Shown: piece after piece, positions 54,606 to 64,000 of the stretch
How positions within the stretch are numbered: position 1 is the stretch's first letter
Layout of the letters: each line of letters opens with the position of its first letter
NCBI GenBank assembly: GCA_002352205.1
Contig: DEHZ01000013.1
Location: forward strand, 124,001-188,000
Length of the DNA: 64,000 nt
Direction of reading: 5' to 3'
Source: Flavobacterium sp. UBA2787
Lineage (GTDB): Bacteria; Bacteroidota; Bacteroidia; Flavobacteriales; Flavobacteriaceae
Made by a program: the position numbers and the translations under genes
The notes under the pieces: generated by a model
What the model saw: the letters and a program-made list of their open reading frames with translations, nothing else
What the model was told of the DNA's origin: nothing
Database searches by the model: none

Positions 54606-57600
54606 ATGACTTCAACTTTACGTTTAAAAAAAACCATCATTAACCACTTTTATAAATCATTTTCCAAATCCGGAGTTTTATTTTTAGGATTATTGCTGTT
54701 AACAGCTTTTCAATCGAATGCTCAGGTTAGTGCATATGGCTACCAAGAGTTCAATGGCGTTTCTGACGGTGAGGTTTATACACCGATTTCAGGTACGGAT
54801 TTATTTGGACCAACACCATTGAACCAATTTACTCCAATCGGCTCTGAAGTGCCACTTGGTTTTACATTTAACTATAATGGCATTAATTATTCTAATGTTA
54901 AAGTACATTCGAATGGTTTTATCTATTTTGGAGGTACAATCAATACTACTGCAGCTCAAGCAGCCCCAATTAGCGGAGCGAATGCTAATCAATATGCTGG
55001 TGCTATTGCTGGATACAGTAGGTCTTTGTTTTATTCAAGTTATGGTTCTGCACCAATTTACAGTGCTGTAACTCATCCATCAAGTGTAGAGTATTTAACA
55101 AATGGTGTTGTGGGAAGTAGAGTTTTTACCGTACAGTATAAAAATATGACCCGAAATAATGGTACGCTTTCTGCTAGAGAAGGGCTATTAAATTTTCAAA
55201 TTAAATTATTTGAAGGAACTAATGTTGTTGAAATTATATATGATCAACAAATTGTAACTGGTCCTGCAACTACAAACTTGAATTTAGTAGGTCAATGTGG
55301 TTTGAGAGGTTTGCTCAATACAGATTTCAATAATAGAATAGCAAATTCTGCAAATTATCTTCTGACAAACGCTGGAGGAGCAAATAATTTGGGGATTAAC
55401 TATAGAAATACCTCCAATGCAGGTACAGTAATCCGTATGCAATGGACACCTCCTTGTTATGCACCATCTGGTTTGTCTGCTGTTAATTTAACAGGTACTA
55501 CAGCTGATATTTCATGGACAGCTCCGGCAATTGCACCAACTAGTTATCAATTTGAGGTGCGTAGTAGCGGTGCTCCGGGTTCAGGACCTGTGGGTTTGGG
55601 TAACTCAGGAACTGTCGCGGGAACATCTACAGTTGCTACTGGTTTATCACAAGGTTTTACCTATAGATTATACGTTCGTTCATTTTGTGGAGGATCAAGT
55701 TATAGTGCTTGGGTAACAGGTCCATTGTTTACCTTACCTTGTGCGGCAACTAACGTTCCATATTATATTCCATTTGATCCAATTGGAGATGGGTTTACTG
55801 TTCCGGGATTACCGGTTTGTACCGTAAATCAAAATGCTGGTGCAGGAAATAACTGGGTATCTTCTCCAGCTGATTTTTCTGCTTTTTTTGATGAGCATTT
55901 AACCTATACATTCCATCCAACCAATAATGCAAATACTTGGTTTATTACTAAAGGTGTAAATCTTACAGCAGGACAAACCTATCGAATTCAATATATATAT
56001 GGAGGTTCTTCCGAATTCACATACATTACAAACCGTATGGAAGTTCGTTACGGAACCACAGGAACTGCTGCAGGTTTAGCAGGTGCAATTCAAATAGATA
56101 ACCACCCGGATATCAAATCGGTACCGGAAACTAATATTGTTAATTTTACAGCACCTACAACTGATGTTTATTATTTTGGTTTTAGAGCTTATTCGTTAGC
56201 TAATAATGGAACATTATATTTAGATGATATATTTATTGATGTTTCAAACTGTTTGGCCCCAACAGGACTTACAGCCCCTGCTGTATTAGTTAGTTTTAAC
56301 AATGCAACCATTACATGGACGGCTCCGTCTCCATCACCAACCGGTGGATATGCTTATTATTATAACACTACAGGCGTTGCTCCAACGAATGGAACACCAG
56401 CGTCGGGAACTGTTCCGGCCGGAACAACATTGACTGCTATCCCCGGATTGACCCCAAATACTACTTATTATGTATGGGTAAGAAGTATATGTGGGCCAAC
56501 AGAATTTGGAGAATGGTCTGCCAATACAACTTTTACAACATTACCTGCACCGCCGGTTTATTGTATACCGGCAGGAACTTCTATTGATGGACAAGGTATT
56601 ACCAATGTTACATTTGGAAGCATCAATAATACAACAGGTAGCGAAGTAGCTACTAGTTATTATGGTGATTATTCAGGTTTAACTGCCAATGTGGCTCAAG
56701 GTGCAACTATTCCGGTAGCCATTACTTTTAATACTGCACCATTTGATTACAATACCCATATATGGATCGATTGGAATAATGATGGTGATTTTTTTGATAC
56801 TGGTGAGTTGGTTTACACAGGTCTTTCAGGTACTACAAATCCTAGCGTTTTAAATGCTTCTTTTACAGTGCCTCTATCACAGCCACTTGGGCCACGAAGA
56901 ATGCGTATTGGAGGTACAGATTTTGGACCTTTTGCAAACCCTTGTAGAACAGATTCTTGGCAATCGTATGAAGATTATACCATCAATGTAATTGTGGCAC
57001 CACCAGCCTTAACACTGAGTCAGACAACTATGCCCGCACAATGTGGTTTAACTAATTCGCCATTAGTTACAATTACTTCAAACTTAGCCGATTTTGATGT
57101 ATATACTTGGACACCTTCTGTAGGTGTTACAGGAACACCAGCGACAGGTTTTACATTTAATACAAGTGCAACTACAACCTATATATTAACTGCTAGTCAG
57201 ACAAGTGGAAGTTTTAGTACCAATTCAGTTTCGTTTACCTATTCAGCTAATGAAACACCAACACCAATAACTATTGCAACACCAGATGGAACAGATAGTT
57301 GTATCGATGGACCGGCTATAGAATTAAATGCTGCCGGAGGTATTGTTTCTAATATCACTGCATATGAAGAAAACTTTAATTCAGGCATTAATGGACCGGG
57401 TCAATTTACCTCTTTCAATAGTTCTACCGGTGGATCGAATCCTGCGAATCCTGCATGGATTGTAAGACCTGAGGGCTATACTGCAACCGGACCAAGCTGG
57501 TTTGCAACGTTTTCAAGTAACGATGATACCAGTTTTGTTTTCTCTAACTCCGATTCACAAGGTTCAGGAGCAGCGAGTACAACCCGAACGCGTTTGGTTT

Positions 57601-59969
57601 CTCCTCCAATTGATTTAACCGGCTATTCTTCGGCAACTGTGAGTTTTTATCATTTTTATCAAAGTTGGGTTAATGATGTTTTTGCACGAGTAGAAGTAAC
57701 AACTAATGGTGGGACTTCATGGACAACATTGGCAAATTATACAACTAATCAAGGTACGGCTACGAATTTTACTCAGGCTTTCTTGAATTTAAATCCATAT
57801 GTTGGTAATACCATTCAAATTCGATTTGATTATCAAACCAATTGGGGATGGGGTTGGGCTATCGATAACTTTAGAGTCTTAGGTAGTGCTACATCTGATA
57901 TTGTTTGGTCGCCAACAACAGGTTTATATACTGATGCAGCGGCAACAATACCTTATACAGGTACTGGAACAAGTGTTGTGTATGCAATGCCCGGAACCGA
58001 TACTGTTTATACTGCTACAGCTACTGCACCCGGACCAACATTTTGTGAAAGTACGCAAACAGTTACTATTGCAGTAACACCACAAGTAGGAGGTACGCTT
58101 TCGGCAAATCAAGTATCCTGTGACACTTCTTCATTTACAAATATTACCTTGACAGGTCATGTTGGAAATGTTATTCGTTGGGAATATGCCGATGATGCTG
58201 CGTTTACTGTAGGTGTAACAACTATAGCTAATACTACTACAACACTAACGCCGGCACAGTTTGGAACTTTTATTTCAATTCGCTATTTCAGAGCGGTAGT
58301 GGGAACAGGGTCATGTAATCCGGTTTATTCAACAGTGGCTTCGGTATCAACTAATACTACTGTGTTAACAGGAACCAACACGTGGAGTAATGGTTTACCT
58401 GATATTACAAAAAGAGTAATTATTGCCGGTAACTATACGGCTGCTTCTAACTTTAGTGCATGTTCTGTGCAAGTGCTAACCGGAGCAACTTTGGTTGTGC
58501 AATCAGGCGTTACGCTAACAGTTGAAAATGAGTTTGTGGTTGATGGACCTTCATTACCTAACACGGTAGTGTTTCAAAATAATGCCAGTTTGGTTCAATT
58601 AACGGATGCTGTTAACTCGGGTTCAATCCGATATGAAAGAAATACAACTCCGGTTGTTTTCCATGACTATACATATTGGTCATCACCGGTTGAAAACCAA
58701 GTGTTAGGTACTTTTTCTCCGGATACTGCTCCTAATCGTTTCTACATTTTCAATAATGCAACCTACTCATGGCAAAATATTAGTACAGCTTCTGCAATGA
58801 ATGCTGCACAAGGATATATCATCAGAGCTCCGGGAACACATAGCACAACTGTTCCATCTGTTTTCACAGGTGCGTTTTATGGTGTGCCTCATAATGGACC
58901 TTATCCTGCTACTGTAACAGTTACGGGATTACAAAATAGAAACTTACTAGGTAATCCTTATCCAAGTGCCATTGATGCTGATTTACTTTATGCAGCCAAT
59001 AATACTGTTTTACAAGGAAATTTCTTTTTCTGGACACACAATACACCTATAACAGCCAATGTTTATAATGCCAATGATTATGCATCTTATAATGCTACCG
59101 GAGGTACAGGAACTGCAGCCACTACAACGGGTGTAAATACTAGTATTCCAACAGGAAATATTGCTGCGGGTCAAGGATTCTTTGTGCAAGGATTAGCGAG
59201 TGGCACTGTTAATTTTGACAATACTATGCGTTTAACCGGTTTGAATAATTTATTTTTCAGAAGTCCGAATGCTCAAACTACTTCAACTATTGAAAAGCAC
59301 AGAATTTGGTTAAACATCATCAATCAACAAGGTGCCTACAAGCAAATGTTATTGGGTTATGTACAAGGTGCTACTAATGAATTGGATAATGCGTTTGATG
59401 CTGAATTAACAGAAGCTGGAAATGTAGTTAGTTTATATTCCCTAAATTCCAACAAAAAATTAACCATTCAAGGAAGAGCATTACCGTTTGATGTAACAGA
59501 TGAAGTTCCACTTGGTTTCAGAACTTCTGTACCGGGTAATTATTCAATTGAATTGGAAAATTTTGATGGGTTATTTGAAGAAGGCCAAACCATTTATTTG
59601 GAAGACAAATGGTTAAATATAATTCATAATTTGAACGAAGGTAATTATAATTTCGCCACAGAAACAGGAACATTTGAAGATCGATTTGAAGTTCAGTTTA
59701 TGGATGAAACATTGAGTATTAGCAATCCGGCGGATGCTTCTAATGCCATTGTGGTTTATAAAAATAACGAAACCATTTTCATTAATTCATCCAATCTAAC
59801 AATGTCTGATGTGAAATTGTTTGACATCAGAGGAAGATTGATTACTGCTAAACAAGATATATTGGCATCTGATGTAAGTTTTGATAATTTAAACGTTGCC
59901 AATCAACTAATTTTGGTTCAAATTACTACCACTGATGGGGCGGTTGTGACCAGAAAAGTAGCTTACTAA
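54606..59969 (+). CDS. Giant T9SS type C cargo protein with fibronectin III, GEVED and MAM-like domains
   Basis: This is a 1787-aa protein with a signal peptide (LFLGLLLLTAFQSNAQ). The N-terminal domain resembles that of the preceding giant gene (QVSAYGYQEFNGVSDGEVYT, LGFTFNYNGINYSNVKVHSN). Two fibronectin III domains follow (TTADISWTAPAIAPTSYQFE and NNATITWTAPSPSPTGGYAY), then a GEVED domain at about 718-797 (HIWIDWNNDGDFFDTGEL, SWQSYEDYTINV) and a MAM-like domain at about 918-1095 (YEENFNSGINGPGQ, WGWGWAIDNFRV). The common module starts near YTYWSSPVENQVLGTFSP (about 1357), and the type C sorting domain covers about 1563-1787, ending RKVAY. Together with the previous gene it looks like a diverged tandem duplicate with domain gain. 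Confidence 0.87.
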   Translation: MTSTLRLKKTIINHFYKSFSKSGVLFLGLLLLTAFQSNAQVSAYGYQEFNGVSDGEVYTPISGTDLFGPTPLNQFTPIGSEVPLGFTFNYNGINYSNVKVHSNGFIYFGGTINTTAAQAAPISGANANQYAGAIAGYSRSLFYSSYGSAPIYSAVTHPSSVEYLTNGVVGSRVFTVQYKNMTRNNGTLSAREGLLNFQIKLFEGTNVVEIIYDQQIVTGPATTNLNLVGQCGLRGLLNTDFNNRIANSANYLLTNAGGANNLGINYRNTSNAGTVIRMQWTPPCYAPSGLSAVNLTGTTADISWTAPAIAPTSYQFEVRSSGAPGSGPVGLGNSGTVAGTSTVATGLSQGFTYRLYVRSFCGGSSYSAWVTGPLFTLPCAATNVPYYIPFDPIGDGFTVPGLPVCTVNQNAGAGNNWVSSPADFSAFFDEHLTYTFHPTNNANTWFITKGVNLTAGQTYRIQYIYGGSSEFTYITNRMEVRYGTTGTAAGLAGAIQIDNHPDIKSVPETNIVNFTAPTTDVYYFGFRAYSLANNGTLYLDDIFIDVSNCLAPTGLTAPAVLVSFNNATITWTAPSPSPTGGYAYYYNTTGVAPTNGTPASGTVPAGTTLTAIPGLTPNTTYYVWVRSICGPTEFGEWSANTTFTTLPAPPVYCIPAGTSIDGQGITNVTFGSINNTTGSEVATSYYGDYSGLTANVAQGATIPVAITFNTAPFDYNTHIWIDWNNDGDFFDTGELVYTGLSGTTNPSVLNASFTVPLSQPLGPRRMRIGGTDFGPFANPCRTDSWQSYEDYTINVIVAPPALTLSQTTMPAQCGLTNSPLVTITSNLADFDVYTWTPSVGVTGTPATGFTFNTSATTTYILTASQTSGSFSTNSVSFTYSANETPTPITIATPDGTDSCIDGPAIELNAAGGIVSNITAYEENFNSGINGPGQFTSFNSSTGGSNPANPAWIVRPEGYTATGPSWFATFSSNDDTSFVFSNSDSQGSGAASTTRTRLVSPPIDLTGYSSATVSFYHFYQSWVNDVFARVEVTTNGGTSWTTLANYTTNQGTATNFTQAFLNLNPYVGNTIQIRFDYQTNWGWGWAIDNFRVLGSATSDIVWSPTTGLYTDAAATIPYTGTGTSVVYAMPGTDTVYTATATAPGPTFCESTQTVTIAVTPQVGGTLSANQVSCDTSSFTNITLTGHVGNVIRWEYADDAAFTVGVTTIANTTTTLTPAQFGTFISIRYFRAVVGTGSCNPVYSTVASVSTNTTVLTGTNTWSNGLPDITKRVIIAGNYTAASNFSACSVQVLTGATLVVQSGVTLTVENEFVVDGPSLPNTVVFQNNASLVQLTDAVNSGSIRYERNTTPVVFHDYTYWSSPVENQVLGTFSPDTAPNRFYIFNNATYSWQNISTASAMNAAQGYIIRAPGTHSTTVPSVFTGAFYGVPHNGPYPATVTVTGLQNRNLLGNPYPSAIDADLLYAANNTVLQGNFFFWTHNTPITANVYNANDYASYNATGGTGTAATTTGVNTSIPTGNIAAGQGFFVQGLASGTVNFDNTMRLTGLNNLFFRSPNAQTTSTIEKHRIWLNIINQQGAYKQMLLGYVQGATNELDNAFDAELTEAGNVVSLYSLNSNKKLTIQGRALPFDVTDEVPLGFRTSVPGNYSIELENFDGLFEEGQTIYLEDKWLNIIHNLNEGNYNFATETGTFEDRFEVQFMDETLSISNPADASNAIVVYKNNETIFINSSNLTMSDVKLFDIRGRLITAKQDILASDVSFDNLNVANQLILVQITTTDGAVVTRKVAY

Positions 59970-59988
59970 AAACACATTAATTTTAGTC

Positions 59989-60025
59989 AAAACCCTTAGA
60001 ATTTTCTAAGGGTTTTGTTTTTTAT
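59989..60025 (+). terminator. Terminator after the fourth giant adhesin
   Basis: AAAACCCTTAGAA (59989-60001) pairs with TTCTAAGGGTTTT (60004-60016), followed by GTTTTTTATT. Confidence 0.92.
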
Positions 60026-60173
60026 TGCACAAGCGTGAAAAAAATTGTTAAAAACAAACACTTTGCATTTTGTCGATAAATCATGCTTTTTAACGATTTG
60101 TACTGATTTGCTTAACAACATGTTAACAATAATTACTATATTCACTAACTTATTTTAAACCAATTTTTTAATT

Positions 60174-63100
60174 ATGATTAAATACTACAATTCGTTGAGT
60201 TGGCGTTTGGGGACGCAGCTCAAAACCCGAGAACCGGATGGAGTTGGGCAGTTGCCCAAACTTACGTCCGAGGGTGCACAATGGTGGTCGAAAACCGCCT
60301 TTTTGTGTACAATCTTGTTGTTGTTTTCATTTGTTTCGTTTGGATTTAATGATCCGAGTTTTGAGGTAAATAAAAACAGTGACAAAAAATCAACTGCTTA
60401 TGCAAGTGCTGCAGTCACTACGTGTGCCGGAGCAACGGTTTTAAGTCCGGCTTCATTGCCAATTGCGAGTCAGGCACTCGTGTGTGGAGGAACTAATGAC
60501 ATTAATTCCGGTAATGCTACAGCTTGTGGAAGTGGCTTATACATGGGAGGTCAAGAAGCCCTTTATACCTTGACTCCTACTACTACCGGTAATTATAATA
60601 TTGCTATAGCAGGACAAACTTGGACAGGAATTTTTGTTTTTCAAGGTTGTCCAACTGCCGGTGGAACTTGTGTGGGAAATATTACAAGTTCATCATCATC
60701 TAAAAATTTAAATGTTTCTTTGACTGCTGGATTACAGTATTATATTATGTTTGATACTTATCCATCACCCAATAGTCCTTGTCCGGGAACTTTCTCAATT
60801 ACACCACCACCACCGCCTTGTGTTGCTCCGCCTGCACCAGGTAATACGCTTGCTTCTGCAAGTTTAGTGTGTGCTGGAACTGCTGTTACTTTATCATTAC
60901 AGAATGCAACTGCAGGAAGTGGTGTTACGTATCAATGGCAGTCGTCAACAGATAATGTTCTTTGGTCTGATATAGTTGGAGCTACTTCTTCAACAAGAGT
61001 AGTGAACCCTGCTGCCAACACTTTTTATAGATGTAACGTTACTTGTAGTGCACAAACTGTACCTAGTAATTCGGTAGAAATAACATTGGATCCTAACTTT
61101 TTAGCTTGTTATAATACCAATGCAGCAACATCTGCAGCTGATGAAGAAATTTCAAATGTTACCTTAGGAACTTTAAATAATTCTTCTACGTGTGCTACTG
61201 TAGCACCAGGTTCAGGATCTATTTTAAACCGATATAGTAACTATAGAGGTTCAGTAACAGCACCTGATTTAACCAGAGGAGAAAACGTAAGTTTTTCTTT
61301 AACACAAACCTCTTGTGGAGGTGCATATGGGAATGGTTTTCAGGTATATATCGATTTTAATCAAAACGGACTTTTTGAAGATTCGGAACGTGTTTATAAT
61401 CAACCTGAACCTGCTACGGGCAATCATACTAAATCAGGATCTTTTAACATTCCTGTAGGAGCTCTTTTAGGGAATACTGGTATGCGTGTGGTTGTTGTGG
61501 AAACTACTTTTCCAACATCAACAAATTATGCCAACACATCCTATTCATGGGGTGAGACAGAGGATTATGTTGTCAACATTATTGAGGCAGCTTTGTGTGA
61601 AGGTCAACCTAATGCAGGTATAGTTACAGCAAATGTTTCTGAGGGATGTGCCGGACAAACGGTGGTATTATCATCCTCAGGTCTTTCATTTGGTGCAGGT
61701 ATCACTTATCAGTGGCAATCATCTTCTTCAGAATCAGGTCCTTGGACTGATATTGTTGGAGAAACGACTGGTTCTTTAAGTGCTACTGTTGCAACAACTA
61801 CTTTTTACCGTTTGCGAACTTTTTGTTCGGCAAGCAATCAAGAGAATTTTTCCAATATAGTTTCCTATGCTGTAACCTTATCCGGACCAGCCTTTTGCGG
61901 AACGTATTGTAACCCGGTATATGATTTCGGAAAAACGGATGGTGATTTAATTTCCAATATCAGTATTTTAGGCACCACTTTGTCTAATAATACCGGTGCA
62001 GCTCCGGTGAATCCGGCCTATACTTTTTTCTTTGGTGCTCCTAATTTAACTGCTGAGCTTCAGGCCGGTTCTACGTACACGGTATCCGTTACAGTAGGAA
62101 CTTTTGGGTCTCAAAATTTAGCTGCTTGGATAGATTATAATGATAATGGTGTTTTTGAAACAACAGAGCGAATTGGTTTTACCACTGCCTCTATTGGAGC
62201 AAATGGAACGGCTACTTTTCAGATTTCGTTAGCTTGTAACCCTCCCTTGGGAGAGCATCGCTTGAGAGTACGTGATGTATGGAATACAGCCGGAAACTTA
62301 ATTAACCCTTGTGCTACTTATGGATTTGGTGAAACGGAAGATTATGTGGTAACGATTTCAGCAGCCGATCCATGTCCGGTTCCTAAAAACTTGACGGCTA
62401 CCAATGGTACGCCTACTTCAGGTGATTTGTCCTGGGAAATTGGATGTGCTGAAGAGGCTTGGGAAGTTGTTGTACAGTTACAAGGTTTAGGAACTCCAGC
62501 GGGGTCAGGAACTCCTGTTACTGAAACTACATTTAGCGTTTCCGATTTAGCTCCGGGTGTGTATGAATATTATGTTCGTGCGAATTGTGAGGTTAATGGA
62601 TTCAGTTCATGGGCTGGGCCGTTTGTATTTACACCACCAGGGTGTACTACGAATGTTTTCCCGGCAGATGCTGCTGAAGATGTGATTATTGGTTCCGGAG
62701 AAATTTTGTTTTCTTGGAATGCTACCCCAGGTGCAACAGGTTATGAATTTTGGCTGGGTACTTCCTTGGCCAACTTGACCAATTTAGGCACAGCACCTAC
62801 AAGCTCCATCACAGTAACCGGTATTCAAAAACAAACCAACTATTTTTGGTATGTGGTACCTGTTAATGCTTTTGGAGTAGCAGTTGGGTGTGATTCAACG
62901 GTGACTACCTTCACTACTGAAGATGCAGATCCGGGTGATATTTGTGCTCTTGCATTGAGTTTGGATGCGTTAGATTCACCACTTGTGGGAGATACTACCG
63001 GATTTACTAATGCAAGTAGTCCAACTTGTGGAACCAATACGGCTCCGGATATATATTATACTATTACAGTTCCTGCTGATTATACATTAGTGATTGGTCA

Positions 63101-64000
63101 AACGACTAATGATTATGATTCAAGAAACTTTGCATTCTACGGTACATGTGAATTAGGTACTCAGATTGCCTGTTTTGATGACGATGATACCACCACCATT
63201 ACGTGGTTAAATAATACAGGTGAAACACAAACCGTTTACTGGGTACAAGATGGTTTTGGTTCAGGTGCAGGTCCATTTACGTTGGCATGGAGTGTTAATC
63301 CTCCACCTGTAGTTGTTTCAGGTTTTACACCAGAATCTATTTGTGGTCAAGATGGTGGTGCTGAGGTTGTAATTACCGGTTCAAACTTTACCGGAGCTAC
63401 TTCGGTTGAATTTAACGGAATTGAAGCAACTTCTTTTGTGGTTGATAGTGATACACAAATTACTGCAATTTTACCTGCAGGCAACACTTCGGGTATTGTA
63501 ACTGTTTATGCTGCACCAAGTTCTAATGGATTTGCTTCTAGTGATGATTCGTTAATTGTGAATCCTTTCCCGGTTGTTAACCCAATTACAGGAGCTGATA
63601 CAGCTTTATGTATGCCAACTACTTTAGTGTTATCTAGTACTTCACCAGGTGGAACGTGGTCTTCTTCAGATGAAGCCGTTGCAACAGTCGTAGGAGGAAC
63701 AGTAACCGGAGTTACGCCAGGAACTGTAACTATTAGTTATACAGTAACTGATAATGGATGTACAACAGTAGTTACTTATGATGTAGATGTTAATGCACCA
63801 GTTGTTATTAGTTCATTTACAGCAAGTCAAACTGTGGTTACAGGAAATGATGCTACCTTCTCAGTTTCTGCTACAGGAACAGGTTTAACTTATCAATGGT
63901 TTGCCTTTGACGGTATTGATACTTATGAGTTAGATGATTTATTAAGTTTATATGGTGAATCATATACTGGTTCTACTTCATCTTCTTTAGTTGTTGGTAG
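60174..64000 (+). CDS. Giant secreted multidomain adhesin (3' end outside window)
   Basis: The frame is open for 1275 codons from the ATG at 60174 to the window edge. Unlike its neighbours it has about 40 polar residues (MIKYYNSLSWRLGTQLKTRE, then PDGVGQLPK) before the hydrophobic signal segment TAFLCTILLLFSFVSF (41-58). Ig-like domains follow (VTYQWQSSTDNVLWSDIVGA and ITYQWQSSSSESGPWTDIVG), then GEVED domains near 379-470 (QVYIDFNQNGLFEDSERV) and 642-732 (AAWIDYNDNGVFETTERI), fibronectin III-like domains, a bacterial pre-peptidase-like stretch, an IPT/TIG domain at about 1042-1132 (VEVVITGSNFTGATS-type) and a BIG2/PKD-like domain (SPGGTWSSSDEAVATVVGGT). A T9SS sorting domain is expected beyond the edge but is not seen. 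Confidence 0.83.
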   Translation, partial: MIKYYNSLSWRLGTQLKTREPDGVGQLPKLTSEGAQWWSKTAFLCTILLLFSFVSFGFNDPSFEVNKNSDKKSTAYASAAVTTCAGATVLSPASLPIASQALVCGGTNDINSGNATACGSGLYMGGQEALYTLTPTTTGNYNIAIAGQTWTGIFVFQGCPTAGGTCVGNITSSSSSKNLNVSLTAGLQYYIMFDTYPSPNSPCPGTFSITPPPPPCVAPPAPGNTLASASLVCAGTAVTLSLQNATAGSGVTYQWQSSTDNVLWSDIVGATSSTRVVNPAANTFYRCNVTCSAQTVPSNSVEITLDPNFLACYNTNAATSAADEEISNVTLGTLNNSSTCATVAPGSGSILNRYSNYRGSVTAPDLTRGENVSFSLTQTSCGGAYGNGFQVYIDFNQNGLFEDSERVYNQPEPATGNHTKSGSFNIPVGALLGNTGMRVVVVETTFPTSTNYANTSYSWGETEDYVVNIIEAALCEGQPNAGIVTANVSEGCAGQTVVLSSSGLSFGAGITYQWQSSSSESGPWTDIVGETTGSLSATVATTTFYRLRTFCSASNQENFSNIVSYAVTLSGPAFCGTYCNPVYDFGKTDGDLISNISILGTTLSNNTGAAPVNPAYTFFFGAPNLTAELQAGSTYTVSVTVGTFGSQNLAAWIDYNDNGVFETTERIGFTTASIGANGTATFQISLACNPPLGEHRLRVRDVWNTAGNLINPCATYGFGETEDYVVTISAADPCPVPKNLTATNGTPTSGDLSWEIGCAEEAWEVVVQLQGLGTPAGSGTPVTETTFSVSDLAPGVYEYYVRANCEVNGFSSWAGPFVFTPPGCTTNVFPADAAEDVIIGSGEILFSWNATPGATGYEFWLGTSLANLTNLGTAPTSSITVTGIQKQTNYFWYVVPVNAFGVAVGCDSTVTTFTTEDADPGDICALALSLDALDSPLVGDTTGFTNASSPTCGTNTAPDIYYTITVPADYTLVIGQTTNDYDSRNFAFYGTCELGTQIACFDDDDTTTITWLNNTGETQTVYWVQDGFGSGAGPFTLAWSVNPPPVVVSGFTPESICGQDGGAEVVITGSNFTGATSVEFNGIEATSFVVDSDTQITAILPAGNTSGIVTVYAAPSSNGFASSDDSLIVNPFPVVNPITGADTALCMPTTLVLSSTSPGGTWSSSDEAVATVVGGTVTGVTPGTVTISYTVTDNGCTTVVTYDVDVNAPVVISSFTASQTVVTGNDATFSVSATGTGLTYQWFAFDGIDTYELDDLLSLYGESYTGSTSSSLVVG

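Noticed and set aside
62840-63037. Minus-strand small frame in the last adhesin
   Set aside because: It is antisense to an open 1275-codon frame, with no signal or family pattern of its own.

Overview
The window is a 64 kb piece of a Bacteroidota chromosome, almost certainly Flavobacteriaceae and probably Flavobacterium or a close relative. The support is low GC, type IX secretion (T9SS) C-terminal sorting domains, a SusC/SusD operon, TAnnTTTG-type -7 promoter boxes with a matching -33 TTTG, and the lack of Shine-Dalgarno sequences in front of nearly all genes, including the ribosomal protein genes. Genus is an inference from gene content only.

Layout. 1-10 kb holds single housekeeping and accessory genes: a WG-repeat secreted protein cut by the left edge, a TonB-C-like secreted protein, an XRE regulator with a tandem palindromic operator, an MscS-type channel, a delta-60-repeat T9SS cargo protein, a periplasmic thioredoxin, two small uncharacterised proteins, rarA, a rhomboid protease and rlmB. 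10.2-16.1 kb is a minus-strand SusC-SusD-lipoprotein outer-membrane uptake operon with no degradative enzyme beside it. 16.2-17.9 kb is a BamA/TamA-like outer membrane protein. A structured GC-rich intergenic region then leads into a strong consensus promoter.

18.3-35.5 kb is the fused str-S10-spc-alpha ribosomal superoperon: rpsL, rpsG, fusA, rpsJ, rplC, rplD, rplW, rplB, rpsS, rplV, rpsC, rplP, rpmC, rpsQ, rplN, rplX, rplE, rpsN, rpsH, rplF, rplR, rpsE, rpmD, rplO, secY, infA, rpmJ, rpsM, rpsK, rpsD, rpoA, rplQ. Genes are mostly 1-23 bp apart. Three gaps exceed 100 bp, lying before rplC-rplD (L4), rpsH (S8) and rpsD (S4). Each holds an inverted repeat, and L4, S8 and S4 are the autogenous repressors of these operons in E. 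coli. carA and eno follow, then a convergent membrane-bound XRE regulator.

39.9-64 kb is a run of four giant secreted proteins plus a fifth cut by the right edge, with one 117-aa secreted protein between them. The first four share a roughly 430-residue C-terminal half ending in a T9SS type C (ChiA-like) sorting domain, behind quite different N-terminal adhesin modules (autotransporter-type strand repeats, lamin-tail, fibronectin III, MAM-like, GEVED, Ig-like). Each of the four ends in its own Rho-independent terminator, so they are probably separate transcription units. Two copies of a MITE-like element in opposite orientation, with matching terminal inverted repeats and short flanking direct repeats, bracket the first three giant genes; a relic of its core lies near 8.6 kb.

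I saw no rRNA, tRNA, CRISPR array, intact transposase, prophage or defence gene. The strongest candidates for something undescribed are the MITE pair, the three ribosomal leader structures, the two-turn operator at 2.0 kb, and a GC-rich hairpin-bearing segment inside the N-terminus of the last adhesin.
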